From Streptomyces cupreus (lineage in GTDB: Bacteria; Actinomycetota; Actinomycetes; Streptomycetales; Streptomycetaceae): a stretch of 64,000 nucleotides of DNA. Location of the stretch: contig NZ_JACMSF010000002.1 in NCBI RefSeq assembly GCF_014257025.1, positions 1-64,000 on the forward strand, written 5' to 3'. The notes under the pieces were generated by a model, which searched no databases, was not told the DNA's origin, and worked only from the letters and a program-made list of their open reading frames with translations. A program made the translations under genes and the position numbers. This document shows positions 45,382 to 55,835 of the stretch, piece after piece. Position 1 is the first letter of the stretch, and each line of letters begins with the position of its first letter.

Positions 45382-47220
45382 TCAGTGGTTCATGAACGAC
45401 GTGACGGGCAGCGCCCGTCCGACGATCCGGACGTCGCCGAGCCGGCCGTAGAGGATCTGGTCGATCTTTCCGCCGTACTCGTAGCCGCCGAGCAGCCAGG
45501 GCAGGCCGACCGTGGTGAGGCCGATGGCGGGGGCGTGCGGGTTGCGGGCGACGGGGCAGCCCTGGACGTACATCGTGGTGTGGGTGCCGTCGTTGACGAC
45601 GGCGAGGTGCCACCACTTCTCGGGGGCCGTCTCGTCGCCCCAGTTGGTGGCGATGCCCTGCTGGTTGAGCGGGCGGACGGCCCACTGCGGGCCGGGTCCG
45701 TCGGAGAGCGAGAGGGTGGCGAGCGGCTCGTCCGGGTCGCCCTCGGTCCTGCCCGCCGCCCCGCCGGTGCCGGTACGGCCGATCAGTCCGGCCCAGGCGT
45801 TGCGGGACGCGGTCCAGTCGGCCGGGAGCCAGTAGAACGCCTCGATGGTGTAACCGGCCTTGAGGGTGGCCGAGTTGAGGGGAGCGCCGTCGATCGTGCG
45901 GAGGTAGGCGCCCTTCAGCGGGGGCTTGCCGCCCCGGAAGTACAGGCTGCCGTGGCCCGGCTGGTCGGGGTGGTGGGCCGTGGACCAGGTCAGGTCGGAG
46001 TCGCCGACCCTGACCACCGTCAGGTCGTTGCCGTTGCCGGACAGGTCACGGACCGTGCCCTCGACCGGCGCGCCCTCCTCGTGGCCGTCGAACCGCCAGT
46101 AAGCGAGCGTGCCGCGCACCAGCATCTCGGCGGCCGGCCGGGCCGGGCGCTCGGGTATCGGCGCGAACCCGGCGAAGCGCTCGGCGAAGTCGATGTCGAC
46201 GGAGAACCGGTCCGCGTCACCGGACAGCTCCATCTCCTGCCGCTCCAGCTCGTTCAGTCCCTTCGAGGCCCGGCCCAGGATCCACGGCGAGAGCGTCTCG
46301 ACGTCGATCGTGTTCCGGTCGAGGTCGAAGTGGTAGAGGCGGATCATCGCGGCGCCGCCGTAGTAACGGTTCTGATAGTTCGTCAGGTGCAGATGGACGT
46401 CGTTCCCTGCGGTGTTCTTGCGGACCGCGCGGGCGGCCGGCCAGTAGTGGCCGTTGAGGGTGAGGAAGATCTGGTCGTGGTCCTTGACCAGCTTGTCCCA
46501 CAGCTGCTGGCCGTAGGAGGACAACGCGTCGTCGCCGTGGACGAGTTCGTGCGTGGTGAGGATGACCGGGGTGCTCGGGTGCTGGGCGATTACGTCCTTC
46601 GCCCAGGCGTAGCCCTTCTCCGACAGCCGCCAGTCCAGCGCCAGGACGAGCCATTCGCATCCGGCCGCCTTGAAGACGTGGAAGGTGTTGTAGCCGTCGG
46701 GGGAGGCCCCGCCGAAGGTCGGCTTTCCGGCGAAGCGGTCCGGGCCGAAGGTGTCCAGGTACGGAGTCGCACCGCGCTGGTCGTTCGTCGAGGAGCGGAC
46801 GTCGTGGTTGCCCGCGAGGACGCTGTAGCCGACGCCCCGCCGGTCGAGCAGCTCGAACGCCTCGCCGATCGCGTCGCATTCGGCCTTGGCGCCGTTCTCC
46901 GTCAGATCGCCCAGGTGGGAGAGGAAGACGACGTTGTCCTCGCGCCCGTGCTCCAGCAGATAGCGCAGGGAGGCCTCGACCGGCGCCGCGTTGATGCTCG
47001 GTCCGTCGAAGAGGTACTGGGTGTCGGGCATCACGGCGAGCGTGAAGCGGCGGCTCTCGGTGTCGGGCCGCCGGTCGCGCTCGACTGCCGCCGCTTCGGC
47101 GACCGTTGGGAGCGTGACGGCGGTGGCCGCGGCGCCGATCAGCGCGGTGGCCCTGAGGAAGTTGCGTCTGCCGGCGTTCGCGCGGGCAGACTCCTGCCCA
47201 GGCTCGTGCGAGGTGCACAC
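45382..47220 (-). CDS. Tat-exported calcineurin-like metallophosphoesterase with C-terminal LamG domain
   Basis: 612 aa. Tat motif GRRNFLRATALIG near residue 18. The metallophosphoesterase domain (about 55-320) shows the metal blocks MPDTQY, LSHLGDLTE, LAGNHDVRSS, TTHELVHGD and NGHYWP. The C-terminal concanavalin-like LamG domain (about 395-610: LAYWRFDGHEEG, TIEAFYWLP, KWWHLAVVNDG) probably binds glycan. GTG start at 47220 with GGAG upstream. It is 35 bp after the beta-galactosidase gene in the operon. Confidence 0.87.
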   Translation of the reverse strand: MCTSHEPGQESARANAGRRNFLRATALIGAAATAVTLPTVAEAAAVERDRRPDTESRRFTLAVMPDTQYLFDGPSINAAPVEASLRYLLEHGREDNVVFLSHLGDLTENGAKAECDAIGEAFELLDRRGVGYSVLAGNHDVRSSTNDQRGATPYLDTFGPDRFAGKPTFGGASPDGYNTFHVFKAAGCEWLVLALDWRLSEKGYAWAKDVIAQHPSTPVILTTHELVHGDDALSSYGQQLWDKLVKDHDQIFLTLNGHYWPAARAVRKNTAGNDVHLHLTNYQNRYYGGAAMIRLYHFDLDRNTIDVETLSPWILGRASKGLNELERQEMELSGDADRFSVDIDFAERFAGFAPIPERPARPAAEMLVRGTLAYWRFDGHEEGAPVEGTVRDLSGNGNDLTVVRVGDSDLTWSTAHHPDQPGHGSLYFRGGKPPLKGAYLRTIDGAPLNSATLKAGYTIEAFYWLPADWTASRNAWAGLIGRTGTGGAAGRTEGDPDEPLATLSLSDGPGPQWAVRPLNQQGIATNWGDETAPEKWWHLAVVNDGTHTTMYVQGCPVARNPHAPAIGLTTVGLPWLLGGYEYGGKIDQILYGRLGDVRIVGRALPVTSFMNH

Positions 47221-47255
47221 ATCGTCTCCGATGAGAGTTCCGTGACGGGAGGGAT

Positions 47256-49408
<2,153 letters not shown>

Positions 49409-49412
<4 letters not shown>

Positions 49413-50248
49413 CCGCGCACGGCCCCCTTGGCGAGGTCGCCGATGATCTGCCGGGCGCCGATGGCGAAGACGATCAGCAGCGGGACGAGGGCGAGGAGCG
49501 CGCCGGTCATCACCATGCCGTAGTCCGTGGTGCCGTGGGTGCCGTTGAGTTGGGACAGTGCGACCTGCAAGGTGACATTGTCCGGGTTGGTCAGGGCGAT
49601 CAACGGCCAGGCGTAGTCGTTCCACTGGCCCATGAACGTGAAGATGCCGAGGAAGGCGAGGCCGGGCCGGACGACCGGGAGCGCCACATGCCAGTACTGG
49701 CGCATGAAGCTCGCGCCGTCCAGCCTGGAGGCGTCCAGGAGTTCGTCGTGGATGGCGCTCCTCATGTACTGGCGCATCCAGAAGATGCCGAACGCGTTCG
49801 CCGCGGCCGGGACGATCAGTGCGGTCATCGAGCCGATCCAGCCGAGCTTGGCCATGATGACGAACTGCGGGATGGCGGCCAGCTGCGCCGGCACCATGAA
49901 GATCGCCATCATCAGCGCGAAAAGCAGCCGCCGCCCCGGGAACCGGAACTTGGCGAAGACGAACGCGGCCAGCGAGTCGAAGAACAGAACCAGAAAGGTC
50001 ACTGAGGTCGCGACAAGGAGCGAGTTGAACATCGACCCGAAGAAATCGATGTTGTCGAGGAGATGGCGGACGTTCTCCAGGAAGTGCGTGCCCGGCAGCA
50101 GCTTCGGCGGATAGGAGAAGATCTCGGTCGACGTGTGCGTCGACATGATCACGGCCCAGTAGAACGGGAAGGCCGACAGCAGCAGACCGATGACGAGGAC
50201 CGCGTGCAGGGCGATGCCCCGGCGCCGGGAGCCCTTGATGGATGCCAT
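49409..50248 (-). CDS. Carbohydrate ABC transporter permease (MalG type)
   Basis: 279 aa, six helices. The EAA loop is DELLDASRLDGASFMRQYWHVALPVVRPG near 175, the contact site for an ABC ATPase. It is the second permease of the importer. RBS AGGAAGG before ATG 50248. No ATPase gene is near; Streptomyces sugar importers of this type share MsiK encoded elsewhere. Overlaps the beta-galactosidase ATG by 4 nt. Confidence 0.93.
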
Positions 50249-50262
50249 GGTGACCGGCCTTC

Positions 50263-51216
50263 CTATTCTTCGCCCCGGCGCTGCACCAGGCGCCAGTTGA
50301 TGATCGAGAAGATGACGACGACGAGGAAGATGCCCCATGCCACGGCGGCGCCGTAGCCGAAGTCGTTGTTGTCGAAGGTCTGCTGGAAGAAGTAGAGGAC
50401 CATGGTCCGGCCCGCGTGGTCGGGGCCGCCCGAGAACGTCGACTCGTTCGCCGTGGTCTGCAGCAGCACCTGGGGCTCGGCGAAGCTCTGCAGGCCGGTG
50501 ACCGTCGAGACGACGAGCACGAACAGCAGCGTCGGCCGCAGCAGCGGCAGGGTGACCCGGAAGAACGTCTGCACGGGACCGGCGCCGTCGATGCGGGCCG
50601 CCTCGTACAGATCACTCGGGATCGTCTGGAGCCCGGCGAGGAAGATGATCGCGTTGTAGCCGGTCCACTGCCAGGTCATCAGGGTGGCGATGGCGACCTT
50701 GATGCCCCACGGAGTGTTCAGCCAGGCCACCTGATCCAGGCCGACGGCCTGCAACAGGGCGTTCATCAGGCCGAAGTTGGTGGAGAAGATCGAGCCGAAG
50801 ACGATCGCGACGGCCACGATCGAGGTGACGTTCGGCAGGAAGTACGCGAAGCGGTAAACGTTCTTGAAGCGGACGGCGGAGTTGAGCATCACGGCCGTGA
50901 CCATCGCCAGGAAGATCATGGGGAAGGTCGCGAGCGCCCAGATGACGATCGTGTTCCCGATCGACTGCCAGAAGTCGCTGTCGGAGATCAGGTACTGGTA
51001 CTGCGACAGGCCCGCCCACTCCATGGAGCCGAGGCCGTCCCAGCGGTGGAAGGAGAGATAGAGCGAGAAGCCGACGGGGATCAGGCCGAAGGAGAGGAAG
51101 AGGAGATAGAAGGGGGAGATCGCGGCGTAGAGGTGCCAGTACGTGCGGAAGCCCGTCTTGGGCCGGGTGGGGGTGGGCTGTGCGACCGCGGGCGGGGTCT
51201 GTTCGATGACGGCCAT
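50263..51216 (-). CDS. Carbohydrate ABC transporter permease (MalF type)
   Basis: 317 aa, six helices with a long first periplasmic stretch. EAA loop LYEAARIDGAGPVQTFFRVTLPLLRP near 215. N-terminal FRTYWHLYAAISPFYLLFLSFGLIP is typical. ATG 51216 with GGGGGTGACC upstream; overlaps the solute-binding protein stop by 1 nt. It works with the MalG-type permease and the binding protein. Confidence 0.93.
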   Translation of the reverse strand: MAVIEQTPPAVAQPTPTRPKTGFRTYWHLYAAISPFYLLFLSFGLIPVGFSLYLSFHRWDGLGSMEWAGLSQYQYLISDSDFWQSIGNTIVIWALATFPMIFLAMVTAVMLNSAVRFKNVYRFAYFLPNVTSIVAVAIVFGSIFSTNFGLMNALLQAVGLDQVAWLNTPWGIKVAIATLMTWQWTGYNAIIFLAGLQTIPSDLYEAARIDGAGPVQTFFRVTLPLLRPTLLFVLVVSTVTGLQSFAEPQVLLQTTANESTFSGGPDHAGRTMVLYFFQQTFDNNDFGYGAAVAWGIFLVVVIFSIINWRLVQRRGEE

Positions 51217-52502
51217 CAGTAGGTCACCCCCAGGTGGTCCGCGATGCGCCGGCACTTGCTCATGGCGTCACTCCAGGCCTTGTCCGGGTTCTTGCCGAGG
51301 ACGCCGACGTTCTTCATCTCGTCCTTGATGGGCTGTCCGAGCGCCACGTCGTAGGGGCTGTTGTAGGCGACGGGGATCTGCTCCGCCGCCGGTCCGAAGA
51401 CATCCATGGTGATCTGACCCCCGAAGAACGGGTCGGGCTCACGCAGCTTCTTCATCTCGTACGAGGCCGGCGTCGACGGGAACAGACCGGCGTCGACGAA
51501 GCCCTGCGCCTGGTTGGCCGGGTTCAGCATCCAGGTGATGATCTCGAAGGCCCGCTCCGGCTCCCGGCACGCCTTCGTGACGGACAGGAACGAGCCGCCG
51601 TTGTTCGCCGGTCCGCCCGGCATGGCGGCGACGCGCCACTTCCCTGCGGTCTTCGGCAGCCCGAGCTTGAGGTCGCCCGCCGCCCAGGAGGCCCCCAGTT
51701 GGCTGGGCAGCAGGCCTCTCTCGGTGGCGGCGTTGAAGTCCGGGGTGCCGTTGACGATGTCGGAGATCAGCCCGCGCCGCTTGGCCTCGACAGCTCGGTC
51801 CCAGGCGGTGCGGATGTGCTCCTGGTCGCCGATGAAGTGGTCGTCCTTGTCCACGTACCGCTGGGTGCCCTGGTTGACGGAGTTCTCGTAGACGGCGAGG
51901 ACGTCGACGAGCAGACAGGTGCCGGGTATGCGCTTCCTCAGCCGCTCACCGGCCGCGAAGAACGCCTCCCAGGTGCCCATCTCGCGGGAGACGTCGTCGG
52001 GCTCGTACGCCAGCCCTGCCTTCTCGAACACCGCCGGCTGGTAGTAGTGCGCGAGCGGACCGCAGTCGATCGGGAAGCCGATCATCGAGCCGTCGTCGGC
52101 GATGGCCTGGTCCCACTTCCAGGACAGGTACTGGCTTTTCAGCCGGTCCGCGCCCAAGGTCCGCAGATCCACGAACTGGTCGGCGTTCGGCAGATACGAG
52201 GCCATGTCCTCGCCCTTGAGCCCCGCGATGTCGGGGATGTGGGCTCGTCCCGCCATCGTGGTGATCAGCTTGGAGCGGTAGTAGCCGCCGATCTGCTGGG
52301 CCTTGAGGGTGACGGAGCTGTCGTAACGCGCCTTCGCGTTCTCGACGACCGTGTCGCTCAGGCCGCCGCTCCAGTACCACAGCACCATGTTCCGGCCCGT
52401 GGAGCCGGTCGGTACGGCACAGCCGGTCGCCAGACCGCCCAGTGCCGTGGCGGCCGTACCGGCCAGGCCCGCGCGCAGCAGGCCTCTTCGTGAGAGCCGC
52501 AC
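51216..52502 (-). CDS. Sugar-binding lipoprotein of the ABC importer
   Basis: 428 aa. RR-containing signal (SRRGLLRAGLAG) and lipobox LATGC at about residue 28, so lipid-anchored, likely Tat-exported. Mature protein is an extracellular solute-binding family 1 fold (LWYWSGGLSDTVVENAK, FPIDCGPLAHYYQPAVFEKAGL, PGGPANNGGSFLSVTKA). A GTG at 52502 is chosen because it begins just before the signal; a longer TTG start at 52535 is possible. Substrate likely a mannose-, galactose- or fucose-containing oligosaccharide, judging from the neighbouring hydrolases. Confidence 0.9.
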   Translation of the reverse strand: MRLSRRGLLRAGLAGTAATALGGLATGCAVPTGSTGRNMVLWYWSGGLSDTVVENAKARYDSSVTLKAQQIGGYYRSKLITTMAGRAHIPDIAGLKGEDMASYLPNADQFVDLRTLGADRLKSQYLSWKWDQAIADDGSMIGFPIDCGPLAHYYQPAVFEKAGLAYEPDDVSREMGTWEAFFAAGERLRKRIPGTCLLVDVLAVYENSVNQGTQRYVDKDDHFIGDQEHIRTAWDRAVEAKRRGLISDIVNGTPDFNAATERGLLPSQLGASWAAGDLKLGLPKTAGKWRVAAMPGGPANNGGSFLSVTKACREPERAFEIITWMLNPANQAQGFVDAGLFPSTPASYEMKKLREPDPFFGGQITMDVFGPAAEQIPVAYNSPYDVALGQPIKDEMKNVGVLGKNPDKAWSDAMSKCRRIADHLGVTY

Positions 52503-52524
52503 AGCTCCCACCGCCTTTCGGGAT

Positions 52525-53550
52525 TCACGTACCAAGGGGGATGTTCGGGGGAGTGACGGGGGCGTGGCGGACCGGCGGTCCCGGGTCCGGCGGCAGCCGG
52601 TCGGCGAGAAAGCCGTACGAGCGCCGCAGTCCGGGATCGTCGAGCGCCTGCCACCAGCGGTGGACGCCGTACCAGCCGGGCGCGGCGAGCGCCCCGCCGT
52701 GCCGCCCTACGGACAGACCGGCGGCCAGCACCGCGAACCTCAGCCGCTCCGCGAGCGGCCAGCCGCCGAGCGAGGCCGCGACGAAGCTCGCGCCGAAGAC
52801 GTCCCCGGCGCCCGTCGCGTCCAGGACATCGATGTCGAGCGCGGGGACCTCGGCGAACTCGCCGGTGGTCTGGTCGACGGCCACCGCGCCGTCGCCGCCG
52901 CGGGTGACCACGGCCACCGGCACCAGTTCGGCGAGCGTGCCGAGCGCCGCGAGGGCGCTGTCGGTGCGGGTGTAGGCCATCGCCTCGGTCTCGTTGGGGA
53001 GGAAGGCATGGCACAGGGCGAGCTGGTCGAGCAGGCTCGCCGGCCACCGCTGGGTGGGGTCCCAGCCGACGTCGGCGTAGATGAGCGTGCCGTTCGCGGC
53101 CGCCTTGCCGATCCACTCGCGCGGTTCGGATTCGAGGTGCACGAGCGCGGTGCGCGCCTCGGGGGGATCGCCCATCAGCGCGTCCTGCGAGTACGGCGGC
53201 TCCTGGCCGTGGGTGACGAGGGCGCGGTCGGCGCCGTAGGCGAGGGAGACGGTGACCGGGGTGGGCCAGCCGGGGGCGGTGCGCGAGAGGGCGAGGTCGA
53301 TGTGCTCCTGGCCGGCGAGGACGTCACGGCAGTGGGTGCCGTAGAAGTCGTCGCCGAAGACCGTGGCCAGGGAGGTCCTCAGGCCGAACCGGGAGGCGGC
53401 CACCGCCAGGTTGGCGATGCCGCCGGGGCTGCTGCCCATGCCCTCGGTCCAGATCTCCTCGCCGGGCGTCGGCGGCTTGCCGAGCCCGGTCAGGACGAGG
53501 TCGTAGAAGAGCAGCCCGGTCAGCAGCACATCGGGCCGGTCGTCGTCCAC
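52525..53550 (-). CDS. PfkB-family carbohydrate kinase
   Basis: 341 aa ribokinase-fold kinase. The N-terminal substrate motif GSSPGGIANLAVAASRFG is near 40 and the ATP/anion-hole signature DATGAGDVFGASF near 247, with the catalytic Asp in GAGD. It phosphorylates a sugar or hexose phosphate released by the locus. The GTG at 53550 has GAAGGGA upstream. First gene of the minus-strand operon and divergent from the DeoR gene. Confidence 0.87.
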   Translation of the reverse strand: MDDDRPDVLLTGLLFYDLVLTGLGKPPTPGEEIWTEGMGSSPGGIANLAVAASRFGLRTSLATVFGDDFYGTHCRDVLAGQEHIDLALSRTAPGWPTPVTVSLAYGADRALVTHGQEPPYSQDALMGDPPEARTALVHLESEPREWIGKAAANGTLIYADVGWDPTQRWPASLLDQLALCHAFLPNETEAMAYTRTDSALAALGTLAELVPVAVVTRGGDGAVAVDQTTGEFAEVPALDIDVLDATGAGDVFGASFVAASLGGWPLAERLRFAVLAAGLSVGRHGGALAAPGWYGVHRWWQALDDPGLRRSYGFLADRLPPDPGPPVRHAPVTPPNIPLGT

Positions 53551-53667
53551 GCGCGCATCCCTTCGCCGGGAGTTCGTCAAAACTCTTCATTTCAGTGACC
53601 GGAATCGTGCGCCGCTCGGCGACATTGGTCAATACCCAAGCAGAACTGAGCATAGAAATGATTGAAG
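53551..53667. promoter_or_regulatory. Divergent control region of the glycan locus
   Basis: 117 bp between the PfkB and DeoR starts, AT-rich for this genome. An inverted pair CATTTC (53588-53593) / GAAATG (53655-53660) lies next to each start, extended as CTTCATTTC and GAAATGATTGAAG. These are candidate DeoR half-sites controlling both arms. Confidence 0.5.
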
Positions 53668-54453
53668 ATGACGAGTAGTGTTCATGCCGTGCTGGCAGAA
53701 CGACGACATCAACTCATCCTGCGGGCCCTGCGCTCCGGCGGGCCCGCGGCCGTGACGGACCTGTCCGAGCAGCTCGGCGTGAGCCCCGCCACCATCCGGC
53801 GTGACCTGCTCAAACTGGAGGAGGAGGGCCTGCTGACCCGGGTCCACGGCGGCGCGGTCGTGGAGGAGGGCGACCAGCCGTTCGCGGAGGTCGCCGAGGT
53901 CCGTGTGGCCGAGAAGGACGTCATAGCGGAACGCGCCGCCGCGATGATCAAGGACGGTCAGTCGGTGCTGCTCGACATCGGCACCACCGCCTACCGGCTG
54001 GCCCGGCAGCTGCACGGCCGCCGCATCACCGTGATCACCAGCAATCTGGTGGTCTACGAGGAACTCGCCGACGACGAGGGCATCGAGCTGGTCATCCTCG
54101 GCGGCATGGTCCGCCGCGAGTACCGCTCCCTGGTCGGCTTCCTCACCGAGGACAATCTGCGCCAGTTGCACGCCGACTGGCTCTTCCTCGGCACCAGCGG
54201 GGTGCGTCCGGGCGGGCAGGTGATGGACACGACCGTGGTCGAGGTGCCGGTCAAGCGGGCCATGATCGCGGCGAGCGACAAGGTCGTCCTGCTGGCGGAC
54301 TCGGCGAAGTTCCCGGGTACGGGTATGGCGAAGGTCTGCGGTCCCGAGGACCTGGACGTGGTGGTGACGAACGCTCCCGTGGACACGACGACCCGGGCCG
54401 CCCTGGAGGAGGCCGGCGTCGACGTGGTCGTGGCAGGAAAGGTGCAAGCGTGA
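53668..54453 (+). CDS. DeoR-family transcriptional repressor of sugar metabolism
   Basis: 261 aa. N-terminal helix-turn-helix (about residues 5-60: VTDLSEQLGVSPATIRRDLLKLEEEGLLTRVHGGA) and the DeoR sensor domain with LDIGTTAYRLA, ITVITSNLVVYEEL and FLGTSGV. DeoR proteins bind sugar phosphates as inducers, which fits the divergent PfkB kinase. ATG 53668 with GAAG upstream. The stop overlaps the GH4 GTG (GTGA). Confidence 0.92.
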   Translation: MTSSVHAVLAERRHQLILRALRSGGPAAVTDLSEQLGVSPATIRRDLLKLEEEGLLTRVHGGAVVEEGDQPFAEVAEVRVAEKDVIAERAAAMIKDGQSVLLDIGTTAYRLARQLHGRRITVITSNLVVYEELADDEGIELVILGGMVRREYRSLVGFLTEDNLRQLHADWLFLGTSGVRPGGQVMDTTVVEVPVKRAMIAASDKVVLLADSAKFPGTGMAKVCGPEDLDVVVTNAPVDTTTRAALEEAGVDVVVAGKVQA

Positions 54454-55790
54454 AGCTGACGATTCTGGGCGGCGGCGGATTCCGGGTGCCGCTCGTGTAC
54501 GGGGCGCTGCTCGGGGACCGGGGCGAGGGGCGGGTGACCCGGGTCGTGCTGCACGACCTGGATCCCCAGAGGCTCTCCGCGGTCACCCGCGTGCTGGCCG
54601 AACAGGCCGCCCAGGTCCCCGACGCCCCCCGGGTGACCGCCACGACGGACCTCGACGAGGCCCTGCGCGGCGCCGACTTCGTCTTCTCGGCGATCCGCGT
54701 CGGCGGTCTGGAGGGCCGTGCCAACGACGAGCGGGTGGCGCTCGCCGAGGGTGTGCTCGGACAGGAGACGGTGGGTGCCGGTGGTATTGCATACGGCCTG
54801 CGGACCGTACCGGTGGCTGTCGACATCGCCCGGCGCGTGGCCCGCCTCGCGCCCGACGCCTGGGTCATCAACTTCACCAACCCCGCGGGCCTGGTCACCG
54901 AGGCCATGTCCCGCCACCTCGGCGACCGCGTCATCGGCATCTGCGACTCACCGGTCGGCCTCGGCCGCCGTATCGCCCGTGTCCTCGGCGTGAAGAACCC
55001 GGCCGAGGCGTGGATCGACTACGTCGGCCTCAACCACCTCGGCTGGGTCCGCGGCCTGCGCGTCGCCGGCCGCGACGAACTCCCCCGCCTGCTCGCCGAC
55101 CCCGCCCTGCTCGGCTCCTTCGAGGAGGGCAAGCTCTTCGGCCCCGACTGGCTGAAGTCCCTCGGCGCGATCCCGAACGAATACCTGCACTACTACTATT
55201 TCAACCGCGAGGCCGTACAGGCCTACCAGGAGGCCGAGCGGACCCGCGGCGCCTTCCTGCGCGACCAACAGGCCCGGTTCTACGACGAGATGACCGACCC
55301 GGACGCCCAAGCCCTGGCCTCTTGGGACCGTACCCGCGCCGAGCGCGAGGCCACGTACATGGCCGAGAACCGGGAGACGGCGGGCGTCGGCGAGCGCGAC
55401 GCCGACGACCTCTCCGGCGGCTACGAGAAGGTCGCCCTCGCCCTGATGCGGGCCATCGCCCGCGACGAGCGCACCACCCTGATCCTCAACGTCCGCAACC
55501 AGAGCACCCTGTCCGTCCTCGACAACGATGCCGTCATCGAGGTCCCCTGCCTCGTCGACGCCAACGGCGCCCACCCCGTCGCCGTCGACCCGCTGCCCGA
55601 CCACGCCACCGGACTCGTCTGCTCGGTCAAGGCCGTCGAGCGCGAGGTGCTCGCCGCCGCCGAGTCCGGCTCCCGTGCGACGGCCGTGAAGGCCTTCGCC
55701 CTGCACCCGCTGGTCGACTCGGTGAACGTCGCCCGCAGGCTGGTCGACGGCTACACCGCGGTCCATCCTGGCCTCGCGTACCTTGTGTAA
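54450..55790 (+). CDS. GH4 family glycosidase (6-phospho-glycosidase/alpha-glycosidase type)
   Basis: 446 aa. NAD-binding start KLTILGGGGFRVPLV; NAD loop VINFTNPAG near 147; the metal-binding Cys of GICDSP near 164 and His of VGLNHLGW near 193. GH4 enzymes use NAD+ and Mn2+ and redox chemistry to cleave glycosides, often 6-phosphorylated. The Cys-Asp-Ser motif and length are closest to the 6-phospho-beta-glucosidase group. GTG start coupled to the DeoR stop. Confidence 0.9.
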   Translation: MKLTILGGGGFRVPLVYGALLGDRGEGRVTRVVLHDLDPQRLSAVTRVLAEQAAQVPDAPRVTATTDLDEALRGADFVFSAIRVGGLEGRANDERVALAEGVLGQETVGAGGIAYGLRTVPVAVDIARRVARLAPDAWVINFTNPAGLVTEAMSRHLGDRVIGICDSPVGLGRRIARVLGVKNPAEAWIDYVGLNHLGWVRGLRVAGRDELPRLLADPALLGSFEEGKLFGPDWLKSLGAIPNEYLHYYYFNREAVQAYQEAERTRGAFLRDQQARFYDEMTDPDAQALASWDRTRAEREATYMAENRETAGVGERDADDLSGGYEKVALALMRAIARDERTTLILNVRNQSTLSVLDNDAVIEVPCLVDANGAHPVAVDPLPDHATGLVCSVKAVEREVLAAAESGSRATAVKAFALHPLVDSVNVARRLVDGYTAVHPGLAYLV

Positions 55791-55798
55791 GCCCTCGT

Positions 55799-55810
55799 GT
55801 AAGCGCTTTC
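55799..55810. promoter_or_regulatory. Candidate LacI-type site before the GH38 gene
   Basis: GTAAGCGCTTTC, a 12-bp near-palindrome (10 of 12) centred on AAGCGCTT, located 26 bp upstream of the alpha-mannosidase ATG in the 45-bp gap after GH4. It may give GH38 a second level of control. Confidence 0.4.
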
Positions 55811-55835
55811 CCCCGTTCGTTCCCTGGAGACTTTC

